Source of the DNA: Saccoglossus kowalevskii
Taxonomy: Eukaryota; Hemichordata; Enteropneusta; Harrimaniidae
DNA: 36,227 nt
Assembly: GCF_000003605.2 (NCBI RefSeq)
Contig: NW_003123904.1
Span: 82,496 to 118,722 of the forward strand
Direction of reading: 5' to 3'
In this document: positions 12,118-22,374 of the stretch, in pieces
Layout of the letters: the number at the start of each line of letters is the position of its first letter
Numbering within the stretch: position 1 is the stretch's first letter
Translations under genes and position numbers: made by a program
The notes under the pieces: model-generated
What the model was told of the DNA's origin: nothing
What the model saw: only the letters and a program-made list of their open reading frames with translations
Database searches by the model: none

Positions 12118-12750
12118 CCAAGATGGCTGCCCCGTATAGTAAATATCGGTAAATTACTCTCATGTATTTCATAATCACGTGTACATTAGCTGACTGTAAT
12201 AATACTACACTACACTATACTAGAACATCGACCTCAACATTGTATAATCGTCACTACAATACATTTCGGAAAATATCACAAAAGAAAGATAATATATTAT
12301 TTGTTGGTGGTCTATACAAATGAACCCGTGACATCGTCGTGACTACATCACGTAGTACACCAAATAAGGGCAAACGCGTGTGATACGCAAAGTGGGGTCA
12401 TTTACTACCCCATTTGTGCAGGTACGCGCATTAACAAAAGGCTAATTTATTTCTGATATAATGCGCGCTGACAGGCGGGTGATCGAGGCGCCGTGGAAAC
12501 GAATGACTGAAAACACCGGAAGATGTACAATAAATCATCGTGGACAGCTCCATCGTTTTACCGCGGCCTGTGACGTCACATTCCGACAATCACGAACTGC
12601 GCGCGAGTGAAAGCAGTGACGATCGAGGGGGAAAGCCAAGACCGGTTGCTATTGGCTGCGCTGCGTGCATAATAATTCCTGACGTAGTTATACGTCACAC
12701 AGGAGATGGTTTGGTGATAATACTACGCGCACGATGTGATAAGTAACGTC
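12118..12750. promoter_or_regulatory. CpG-rich promoter-like block without an identified gene
   Basis: The block stands out from the AT-rich background by CpG density, especially at 12460-12720. Motifs seen: a near-perfect YY1 site CCAAGATGGCTGCC (12118-12131), an ETS site ACCGGAAG (12515-12522), a perfect CRE TGACGTCA (12571-12578), an inverted CCAAT box ATTGG (12651-12655), and CRE-like TGACGTAG (12680-12687) and TACGTCAC (12691-12698). An imperfect hairpin with TGGGGT and ACCCCA arms lies near 12390-12420. YY1, ETS, CRE and CCAAT together are typical of TATA-less housekeeping promoters. No convincing first coding exon is visible on either side, so the transcript and its direction are unknown. 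Confidence 0.35.
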
Positions 12751-14445
12751 TATTTATAGTTCAGCTGGTTCCTTACTTAATTGGAACCACACCACCTTGT
12801 TTAATTACCTTACCTCTTTTTTTTCTAACCTCATTCAATAAATACTTGTTTATTATCGCGACCTACATCCTGACACGGCCGCGAAGTGATAACCTAACAT
12901 TGCAGCTTACTAGCTGCGTAGCAAGGTTATCTATGATGCTAGACGCCTTGGCTGTGATCAGCTAAAAAAACGATTAACATTATGTGTTGATGAGCTCCAC
13001 AAATATTTGTAATAAATAGACATCTAAACTTGTCATCAGCCATTTTGCCAATGTTGTATATGCCATTCAAAATACGGTCAGAGTGAAACCTGACAAAATT
13101 TGCTTTTGGTCTTTTTTTGAATGCATTGCTTTATATGGTAAAATCATATTTTTCCATCTCGAAGTAAAGAGATGGGTGAGCTTATTTCCTATAAAGTATA
13201 TGTTCAGTTGTGAATTCGATTCGAACGCCCTCATATAAATGGTGTTGTCACGGTGCACTTCGATGTGAATATATGCAGTGCACACATCAATGGTGTTATT
13301 TTCAAAATTTGGTCTTTACGGATTTGTTTCGGCATTTACCTTACGTGGAGTTACTTTTTTGTTTATTTATTGCAAATATATGATACATGTTCACAATAAG
13401 TGAGATAAACACGAGAATTCCATTAACAGATATTCCAAGTCCCCATCTACGGCCGTACTACATCAACACCCAATTCTATTCTAAACACCGTATCGCATTA
13501 GTGTTGAGCAAAGTCCTCCAATCTTTGCGACCCGCCTGCGTGAACAAGGGAGAACACTTCTGAAAGAGTCAAACTCGGGGCACGGATGTGAAGCTGAATG
13601 GAGATGAGTGAATTCGCGATGACAACACGCAATACAATAGTATTCGTTGCTTATAGAGTCATCATTTCATACCGATAATGTGGTAATTGCACAGTGAGTA
13701 TATATACAGTTTGACGTCTGAATCAAATAATATTCTTATTCCCTCAAGGACCAGCCTACTCGCATTCTCAGAAAGGTCGCAATAAAAAAAAGTTCCTGAT
13801 GATAACAAAGAAACTGATACTAAATAAATACTTTCTTCTAAAAAAAAATTATGCTTTTCCGATTTCCTAGAAAGCCTTTTTGTAAAGAATTAAATACCGG
13901 TCTTATTCGTATTTCGTCAGAAAAAGTTACGCGATCAGATTTATAATGATTTATTTTGAATTCAGAATGAATTACTCACGTAAGATTGATGGCGCATGAC
14001 CTTTGGCCACAAAGACGTGTTTCAAATTTGGAACACATATTATTAAAAACAATGTTCGTGATCCAATCACGACTCTATGACTACGATTTTAATAACTACA
14101 AACGCATTACACGAATTTACTGCATTTTGCAAATGGAATTTTTGTGTTGAGAACTACTGTTAAAATATAGTGAATAATTAAGAATACGGTCAAATAAGAA
14201 AGACATGGACTTGGGCAGAATAAATACTAAGATGAAAAACGAACACGAATTGTAACGGAATAGACACTGTGTAATGGGACATGGAGAGGCAAGTCAAAAA
14301 AGAGGGAGCACGTTGGCATCCTGCGAAAGTAGACTGGGGAAGTGAGACATGTTTGAGAGAGGGGGTTATATTGCACTGGACTTGAAATAAGAAAAGCCCG
14401 CAAGTGAAACAGGACAAAATAACAAAAGATGTAAAGATGAGGAGT
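12751..14445. other. No gene recognised
   Basis: AT-rich sequence. A purine-rich plus strand at about 14190-14440 generates two overlapping minus-strand frames with leucine/phenylalanine/serine-rich translations. These run into dispersed repeat copy B and look like repeat-derived sequence, not a gene. Confidence 0.5.
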
Positions 14446-14505
14446 GATGTCAGGTGTTCTGAGAAAAGTGAGCACATTCTGCTCCACATGTGACATCTCT
14501 CATAT
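14446..14505 (-). repeat. Dispersed repeat copy B (bivalve-type, from memory)
   Basis: On the minus strand it reads GATGTCACATGTGGAGCAGA, then ATGTGCTCACTTTTC, then AACACCTGACATCACTCC. It shares its blocks in order with copy A at 6995-7065 but keeps 10-11 extra bases between TGCTCAC and ACCTGACATC, so copy B is nearer to the family form I remember. Minus-strand sequence continuing down to about 14190 may be the degraded remainder of the same element. There it is rich in TTT and CTT, like the T-rich tail I recall. The family assignment is recall only. Confidence 0.5.
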
Positions 14506-14561
14506 ATCTACGTCAAATTTAAAAATCGAAGTCATAGTCTATTCTTACATACGTAACCATG

Positions 14562-14910
14562 TATTTGCATTCTGAACTTAGGTAATTTATGTATTATATT
14601 ATTACATATGTACTGCAGTTTATTTTGATTCGTCCCTGAAATCAAAATCGGTATTTCCACAACCCATATGCAAATGAGGTCTGAGAGCAAACAAAGTAGC
14701 CCCTTCATGAGTACCGTTTTTCGAAATAAACAATATTTAGAAGTGCGATATTTTCCCCTTGGGGTACATGAATATACTTGCCGAGTGAAATTAAATTTGA
14801 ACAACAGTAATGGTAGTTTTAAGCATTCACTTATTTTGAGTCAAACTAATTTGCATATCACCCATGCAATAATGTTTTCGGTATTTTCACGGTCGATATG
14901 CAAATGAACA
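14562..14910. repeat. Octamer-motif cluster with a diverged direct repeat
   Basis: Four exact octamers (ATTTGCAT or its complement ATGCAAAT) lie at 14563-14570, 14668-14675, 14849-14856 and 14898-14905. Two of them sit in a duplicated segment of about 32 bp. CGGTATTTCCAC followed 6 bases later by ATATGCAAATGA starts near 14649; the matching CGGTATTTTCAC ... ATATGCAAATGA starts near 14879. The offset is about 230 bp. The cluster ends 45 bp before the assembly gap, so it may extend into unsequenced DNA. It may be a POU-factor binding cluster or a tandem repeat whose other units fall in the gap. Confidence 0.5.
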
Positions 14911-14950
14911 TGGTATTTCCATTGGCTACCGAACTATTTTTATTTACAAA

Positions 14951-15645
14951 NNNNNNNNNNNNNNNNNNNNNNNNNNNNNNNNNNNNNNNNNNNNNNNNNN
15001 NNNNNNNNNNNNNNNNNNNNNNNNNNNNNNNNNNNNNNNNNNNNNNNNNNNNNNNNNNNNNNNNNNNNNNNNNNNNNNNNNNNNNNNNNNNNNNNNNNNN
15101 NNNNNNNNNNNNNNNNNNNNNNNNNNNNNNNNNNNNNNNNNNNNNNNNNNNNNNNNNNNNNNNNNNNNNNNNNNNNNNNNNNNNNNNNNNNNNNNNNNNN
15201 NNNNNNNNNNNNNNNNNNNNNNNNNNNNNNNNNNNNNNNNNNNNNNNNNNNNNNNNNNNNNNNNNNNNNNNNNNNNNNNNNNNNNNNNNNNNNNNNNNNN
15301 NNNNNNNNNNNNNNNNNNNNNNNNNNNNNNNNNNNNNNNNNNNNNNNNNNNNNNNNNNNNNNNNNNNNNNNNNNNNNNNNNNNNNNNNNNNNNNNNNNNN
15401 NNNNNNNNNNNNNNNNNNNNNNNNNNNNNNNNNNNNNNNNNNNNNNNNNNNNNNNNNNNNNNNNNNNNNNNNNNNNNNNNNNNNNNNNNNNNNNNNNNNN
15501 NNNNNNNNNNNNNNNNNNNNNNNNNNNNNNNNNNNNNNNNNNNNNNNNNNNNNNNNNNNNNNNNNNNNNNNNNNNNNNNNNNNNNNNNNNNNNNNNNNNN
15601 NNNNNNNNNNNNNNNNNNNNNNNNNNNNNNNNNNNNNNNNNNNNN
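14951..15645. other. Assembly gap (N run, 695 positions)
   Basis: The sequence is all N. Long open frames crossing it on both strands are artefacts of the Ns. The true content is unknown; gap size may be an estimate. Confidence 0.99.
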
Positions 15646-18600
15646 AAAATAACTTCCATACGCAACAAAGCCACGGGGAGGGATGGGGTTCTGTCATATT
15701 ATAGTATAGATCGTAGAATATGTAATAACTCGTTTGAATGCTAACCATGTTTACCATGTGGAGATTTAATTCCCTTTTTCTGGATCTCAGTTGAATTAGC
15801 CGGGAGCTCTCTATGTTATATGAGTCATAGAAAGTTCCGGTATTAAAATACTGTGTTTTATATTTGCATTTTGCTCGCAGTAAATGTCAGTATTCCCTGT
15901 CCACTATAAATATGGGATATTTTTATTGACGACCCTTGATGATCGGCTTTATCCGATGATAAGCCGAAGATGTGAAAGTTAAGTATGATTTTAGTGAGAA
16001 GCACCTGGTGAACTAACACATCTATATTAAGTAGACTCGGTCCAATCCCTCGCTTTGGCTGGCAGCATAACAAACAGGAGCACGTCAACTACTACGAGTC
16101 GAGTACTAAGTACAAGGCACAGCCGACTTTTGTGATCTTTTACAAAATAAAATTCAAATAATGTTGTTCCTATTTCGTCCATTCAGTCAGTAATATATGT
16201 TTATTTAGTTCAAGATTGTCAAAGCAGAATATAGAAACATTCATAAAAACTAAGAAACAATCATGGCACTCCAAATGTTAGCTTTTTCAATTTTAACCAC
16301 TACAAGCTGAATTTGTTTTAATATATTTAGAATTGACGTGATACTGTTTACTATTTGATGCAAAACAAACAAGATAAATCACTCTTTTTGACTTTTTAAA
16401 AGGATATATAATGTGTAACATATCCCTGTTTTTCAAGTGTTTGCATTGTAGTAAGGAGTTAAATGTAGTGTGAGACAAAAAGTAACAAAGATATTCGAGA
16501 CACCGTCTCTGCAATAAAGACAACACATGCGTTTTAATTGAACAAAGCGATTAGATGTACATAGGTGCGGATATCAATGTTGATCACTCTCAATTGTGGT
16601 TTGCCTTGTTTAATTCATGATTTAAATGTCGAATGTCCACGCCTAACTATTCGATGGAGTAATTTCCGTTGTTTTATAAGACTGATCAAATGCAAGCAGA
16701 ATATAAATCTATTTACTTTTTCTTAATATCAATGATGATGTCCGTAGCCGTAGAAGCAATACGATTTCCTTACGAGTGCAGATATTGTAATGGGGAAATT
16801 ATTTCGAAAGGGGTTTCATTTTAATTAAAAGTTTAATCGTTCAAGATATCATCTCATTCAGCATGTTGACGTCTCATATCCGCTCTTTGAGATAACAAAC
16901 TGGTAAGTTTGACATTTGACATCTCACTGTCACGGGTTTCACGAAGATGAATGCTGTACACGTGTCTTTAGCGCCTACAATTGAGAGTGTAAATGGCACA
17001 CCGCCGAACCAGTATACATCTGTGTATACATCTGTCAGAATGTATGTATTTTTCTGTGCGCGTGCATAATCCTGAAATATTAGAGTACTGAAGCTAGAAG
17101 TAGTGGTCACTAAAGTCACTTCACTTTGTTTTAGGAGAGTTTTCTAAACTCGATGTCATGAACTGTACAAAATCCAAAGCTATTATGATGCTTACATGAA
17201 TCAGTGAAAGGTTTTCTGGGGGGCAAGGGGGGGGGTAGCTGGTACAGGTTACAGAAAATAAAAAAAGACATTTTTTTACGTTTTTACAGAAAAAAAGTTC
17301 CATTTACAGTAAAAAATAGATTTTTACACTTTACAGATAAAGCAAATTCCTAATTACGTTTTTATATTTGATTATTTGTGTTCAAGAATCAAAATTGGAA
17401 ATTTTGCGTACGATTTACGACATTTAATGTGGAAAATGCTTTATACGCTTACAAAAAATAAGATCTTAAATTATTACAAATTACGGACGAATAAAAATCA
17501 TTTTACACCTTGCCCATGTCTACGAAATTTCGTTTTTTTTATTTATTTAAACTACATTATTACGAAAATAAAAACAATACCCCTTGCCGACCCTCTTTTC
17601 TTTCGATCTTCCAAAGTAGGCATTATGTAAAGCTATTATAGATGGTCACCTATTGAGGTTCATTGATATGTACGATCACAATGTGGTGGATTGTGGTACA
17701 ACTTTAGCATAACTCCCATGCTTGAAAAATCTGATTAAATAACCCAGACAGCTAGTTGATCCTCACGTGCCAAATGTCGTGAAAGTCACATCAAAGTAAA
17801 AAAAGGTGTATGTCAAGACTAATTTAAACGGTGCGTGCATATATTACCAGTTTCATATCAAAATGTGACTTATCATTTATGGAAATTTTACTTAATCTCA
17901 AATTAATTTAATTGAAATGTGTATATAACCATTACGCTAAGTTAAACAATAACACAACAGACATACATGCTAGATATACGTATGATTACTAGTAAGATTC
18001 GTTAACTATTTATTTATCCAGTTAAAATATTATTGTTGTTGATTGAATAGTGGTAGTGTTTAAACGGATACAAAATGATCGGGGCATCCGATTGGTGTGG
18101 TGTCTACATTGAGCACATCACGTTATGGTGAACTTAGAAGTAGGCCTTATCAGGAATTTACGACAAACAGAAGTATCTTGAATGACTTTATCTGTATTAA
18201 TTTTATTGTTTTCCCACAATCATCTGCCTTGCACATGTCACCATTGAAGAATGGCATGAACTTGTGTAACAATGCGTCTGTACTTCTCGATTGTCTCGCT
18301 GGAGTCCGAGAGTGGCGCTCGATCGGGGGAGAGTTGTCACAGACAGAGATTAAAGGTACAACTGAATTAATTTGGTGAATGTAGTTTTTGAAAACGAGAT
18401 AAACGACTTTAATTCACTGTGAAAAAATAATTTCAATAGCACTTCGCAGTTAGTATGAACTGGTTATTTACTTTTTTAAATTGCTAACTTTAAAAGGATG
18501 TTTAAATAAATGTAACTCCTGCACCACTTATTCGATTGTTTTGAATATCTGATTTACAAAATATTATCGCACTATCCATTGGTTCATATGTGTGTGTTGT

Positions 18601-20502
18601 CAACCTATAAATACTTGGTACCACTGTTTGAAACGTGTAGCTGATGTAAGCGTAGGAAATCTATGAAATGAAATGGCAAACACGTAGAAACATCCAGCCT
18701 TATTAGTAGTTGAGTACCGTGCTTGATGACTTATCTATGAATCTATGGAAATGTACCCAATAACAATTTTTTAAAAACAAAAACAAAACAAAAATATACT
18801 GGTCCATAGAAAATGTAATTTGATTCATGTTTCAAATAGTATTCAAATAAAATAAAATGAATTTTATAAATGTGCATTAAAATGCATATAAACACGGGAG
18901 TACGTTCGCTAAATAGAACAGCCTAAGATAGACACGCTGAACGGAACAGCTCATCTTCGGCGCACTTGATGAAATACAACCCGATGTAACATTGATGTAT
19001 GCATACTAAACTGGTAGTTGACTGTATAGAGTTTTTAACTGCGACCATCAATCATAATGTCCTACTTCAAGAACCAGCAGTCTGCTAATGGCACATTTTA
19101 TTAACTTACGTATTAAATAGCTTCCAACATTTGTCACAAATCAATCGAATCCACTCCCATAATTCAATGCGAACATCACCATCACGGTAACATAGATAAA
19201 CCGTTAACTCACATCCTCTACATAAAACCATGGGATGGGGTCAACTTATAAAAAGGGGTGGGCGCGAGCCCGCTAATTAATTGTGATTAATTGTGAATTG
19301 TAAAACGAAGTTACTGTATAATTTACAACCGCGAACGAGGTTGTCTTCTTTCTCAATGATGTAAACTGCCCTTTGTGGTCTACCTTTTTGTTGATTCTGT
19401 AAAAGTGTCTATTTAGACTGCTCAAGAGTGAGTGAATATTTAGATTGTCTAACCATCCATCGTCGTCAGTACGCATAGAGAGTTCAATACATTCAGTAAT
19501 TGCCGTGGTTTGCTTGAATTCTCACTTCCCCTCGGGGTCAAATCATGTTATACTGTTGCTTTAATTTCCACTGAGTGGCGATCTGATTTGTAACACACAT
19601 AGCATACATGTACTGTGTTGTGAACGCTGAAAATCGTCAAATTAAAATCCTACGCTCGCCCTGGCAGTGTATAAACACGTGTGAATACTTAGTAAACGCA
19701 CAATGTGTTCTATGCTGTCCAACAATATTTTTTTCGTGGATATTTTCGATCAACCATAGCTGGCATCTTTTCGCTTCATAACACAGTGTGCATTACGTTT
19801 CTGACTAAGTTTACTCTACTCTACAGATGTTATACAAACCTACTCAAACCTATGAACGTAAAATTCCATTTGTGTCGCTTTTCATATTTTTTCCCACATT
19901 TTGATTAAAACCTGTAGGTAGTAGAAAATCATGTTCATTTATTTCAAAATTAACAATGAAATTTCGGACATACATTTGCATACAAATGTCGCATCAACAT
20001 TTTGCCGGGAAACAATATGACCGCGTTGTTCAGCTTCCGTGGTCCATAAAAAAATATCTTCGCGCTTCGGGCAAGTGTCATACCACACTTCTCATATCTG
20101 TCGTTAATGTTTCCTTTGCTTTTTGTCCATAATTAACACCTGTTTCCATAATTGGAACTGAAGATAAAACGGCGCTAAATTGTTCAATCTTGGAAGCCAA
20201 TTTTGACACTGTGCCTGCTGGGAGAGTTAATTTAGTTTATTTCTTAATTCGTTTTTTTTTTCAGTTCATTAGTGAATAGATCTGCTAACATGCAATTATC
20301 TTCCTTCTAACTTGAACTTGATATTTGAATTACCGTCTTACATCTCTCGTTAATGATAATATATCACTTTCCATGGATGTGTTTATGTTTAAGGTCAAAT
20401 TAGAATATTAATTGACTCTATATTTAGTTAAACCCCGCTTTCCATTTTTAGAATGCTCGTTTCTAATGCTGCCATCAAAGTTGTATACAACGCGTCGTGA
20501 AG
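15646..20502. other. Long stretch with no recognisable gene
   Basis: Frames are short and unconvincing. Minor features: a 12-bp tandem duplication GTATACATCTGT near 17012-17035, and G runs at 17218-17223 and 17227-17235. The AT-rich segment from there to about 17610 ends in CCCCTTGCCG, a weak hint of an old inverted-repeat element. A hairpin ACATTTG CATA CAAATGT lies at 19972-19989. A plus-strand frame at 18097-18378 ends near a donor-like AAAG|GTAC but lacks a good acceptor. Confidence 0.5.
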
Positions 20503-21309
20503 AGTACATGGCGGTATGATACGATAAGGGTGGTACCGTATGTACGGAGTGGTATAGCGCGTACAGGGTGGTGTCGCGCGTACAGGGCGATGTGGCGCGT
20601 ACAGTGTAGTGTGGCGCGTACAGTGTGGTGTGGCGATCGGTGTGGCGCGTACAGTGTGGTGTGGCGCGTACAGTGTGGTGTGGCGATCGGTGTGGCGCGT
20701 ACAGTGTGGTGTGGCGCGTACAGGGCGATGTGGCGCGTACCGTGTAGTGTGGCGCGTACAGTGTGGTGTTGCGATCGGTGTGGCGCGTACAGTGTGGTGT
20801 GGCGCGTACAGTGTGGTGTGGCGATCGGTGTGGCGCGTGCAGTGTGGTGTGGCGCGTACAGTGTGGTGTGGCGATCGGTGTGGCGCGTACAGTGTAGTGT
20901 GGCGCGTACAGTGTGGTGTGGCGATCGGTGTGGCGCGTACAGTGTGGTGTGGTGCGTACAGTGTGGTGTGGCGATCGGTGTGGCGCGTACAGTGTGGTGT
21001 GGCGCGTACAGGGCGATGTGGCGCGTACCGTGTAGTGTGGCGCGTACAGTGTGGTGTTGCGATCGGTGTGGCGCGTACAGTGTGGTGTGGCGCGTACAGT
21101 GTGGTGTGGCGATCGGTGTGGCGCGTGCAGTGTGGTGTGGCGCGTACAGTGTGGTGTGGCGATCGGTGTGGCGCGTACAGTGTAGTGTGGCGCGTACAGT
21201 GTGGTGTGGCGATCGGTGTGGCGCGTACAGTGTGGTGTGGCGCGTAGTGTGGTATGGTGCGTACAGCGTGGTGTGACGCGTACATGGTGGTGTGGCGCGT
21301 ACAGGGTGG
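20503..21309. repeat. CpG-rich hierarchical minisatellite (19-bp base, 50-bp unit, 288-bp super-unit)
   Basis: The base unit is 19 bp (TGTGGCGCGTACAGTGTGG and variants). Two base units plus a 12-bp derivative TGTGGCGATCGG make a 50-bp unit. Ends of GCGATCGG fall at 20640, 20690, 20778, 20828, 20878, 20928, 20978, 21066, 21116, 21166 and 21216, so spacings are 50, 88, 50, 50, 50, 50, 88, 50, 50, 50. The 88 and four 50s form a 288-bp super-unit present nearly twice, with the same private variants (GGGCGATG, ACCGTGTAGT, GTGTTGCGATCGG, GCGTGCAG) in the same order. Both edges decay into single 19-bp units. Three long open frames across it arise because the repeat lacks stops in those frames; the translation (CTRHTTLYAPHRSPHH-like) is not a credible protein. 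Confidence 0.95.
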
Positions 21310-21396
21310 AATAAATAAATACATAAATAAATCGGATTACAAGTTTATGTTGGTATAGGCTTCATCCCGTTTTAGTTCATGTGTTTTATTTGCCAG

Positions 21397-21791
21397 AACA
21401 GCAAGAAACAGAAAATGGGAAAGGGGTCTACCCTGTTACGCCGATTATCTTGAAAACTAATATATGTCACCCCAACGCATACGACATATACAATTTAAAA
21501 TTAATCCTCAGCTCAATTCGTAAGAGGATTTGTCGATATAAAACTACGCATTTAAAGAAGAGTTCGACACGTTCCATGAATCATAACCGTTCAAGCCATG
21601 TTAGTTCAAACAGTGGAAGATTTCTTGGAATTATTGTCCTAAAGGTCGACACATGTCACGAGTATACTGTTTATTTACAGTGGACTCATACTATATCAAA
21701 TGATTGTCAAAAACACGGAAAGTCCACCAAAATAAACACAAACAATGTTTTTATCAGAAATGTGAGCGATACATGGAAAAATACAAATTGA
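21397..21791 (+). CDS. Candidate exon or chance ORF, unknown product
   Basis: The longest open frame in gap-free, non-repetitive sequence: about 136 codons from 21381 to the stop before 21792, with no ATG at its start. GTTTTATTTGCCAG ending at 21396 is a good acceptor, after which the frame reads EQQETENGKGVYPVTPIILK. Two internal stretches resemble each other (PIILKTNICHPNAYDIYN and GIIVLKVDTCHEYTVYLQ), hinting at an internal duplication. A run this long is expected by chance about 0.3 times in such a window by my rough estimate. Residue use becomes asparagine/serine/threonine-rich toward the end. It begins just after the minisatellite. No family recognised. Confidence 0.2.
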
Positions 21792-22076
21792 ACAAATTAT
21801 ATAAGGTGATACTTGATGCGTGACGGTCAAATGCAGCTGTGACGTAATTAGTTTTTGTCACAATAAAAGTGACCACTTACCTCACAATTACATCATCGCG
21901 TGACTCGTGGCCAGTGTTCAACATCAGCAACACCGGAAGTTCTCGAACCTATTCTCAAGGCAATCGATTAATACCGATACAACGAAGAAACTGCATAAAC
22001 GTATTGCCTGTATGATTACGTCGAGAGATTAAATTAGACCAGACAAAATGACGTCATCGTGACGTGTCATCATTAC

Positions 22077-22270
22077 AATGGAATGGAATAGTCGGATTTC
22101 CCGATCCGTAACAGTAGGTCGCAACAATGACTCCGAACGGTTCACCAGTTCGGGGGTTATCCCGTAATATGCTCAAGGCAGCACAGTTATAACAAGCTGT
22201 GGCACCGTTACCGAATGACCCGCGCAGGGAATCTCCAAGACAGGTGCTGTCAAAACGATAGCGCATTGAA
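22077..22270 (-). CDS. Candidate internal exon, glycine/cysteine-containing, unknown
   Basis: Within a 106-codon minus-strand frame (22054-22374), GCTTTCTGTCAG is a fair acceptor ending at 22271 and ATT|GTAATG is a possible donor with its GT at 22076-22075. The 194 bases between read in one frame through LGDSLRGSFGNGATACYNC and then RTGEPFGVIVATYCYGSG. About half of the bases are G+C and many codons start with G, which contrasts with the flanks and is what coding DNA usually shows. Four cysteines and several glycines suggest an extracellular domain, but I cannot name one. About 200 bp downstream on the same strand, another strong donor (GAG|GTAAGT, 21881-21875) has no open frame leading into it. 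Confidence 0.28.
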
Positions 22271-22374
22271 CTGACAGAAAGCGATGGTTCACCTCTTGAG
22301 TATCTCTCCAGAAGCGAAGTTGTCTTTTTTTTCAGATGGAAGTTAAAAATGAGATGAAAGTAAATGGACAGCAA

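Noticed and set aside
14190..14496. Two overlapping minus-strand frames rich in Leu, Phe and Ser
   Set aside because: They arise from a purine-rich plus strand and overlap dispersed repeat copy B; no start context, splice support or domain.
14858..15757. Long open frames on both strands
   Set aside because: They are produced by translating the N gap.
17218..17610. GGGGGGCAAGGGG ... CCCCTTGCCG as ends of an element
   Set aside because: The ends are short, G/C homopolymer-like, and the subterminal sequence does not pair convincingly.
18097..18378. 93-codon plus-strand frame ending near AAAG|GTAC
   Set aside because: No ATG at the start, weak acceptor, no family resemblance; length is within chance expectation.
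20428..21324. Three long open frames (212-298 codons) on both strands
   Set aside because: They lie almost entirely inside the minisatellite and exist because the repeat contains no stops in those frames; translations are simple repeats on both strands.
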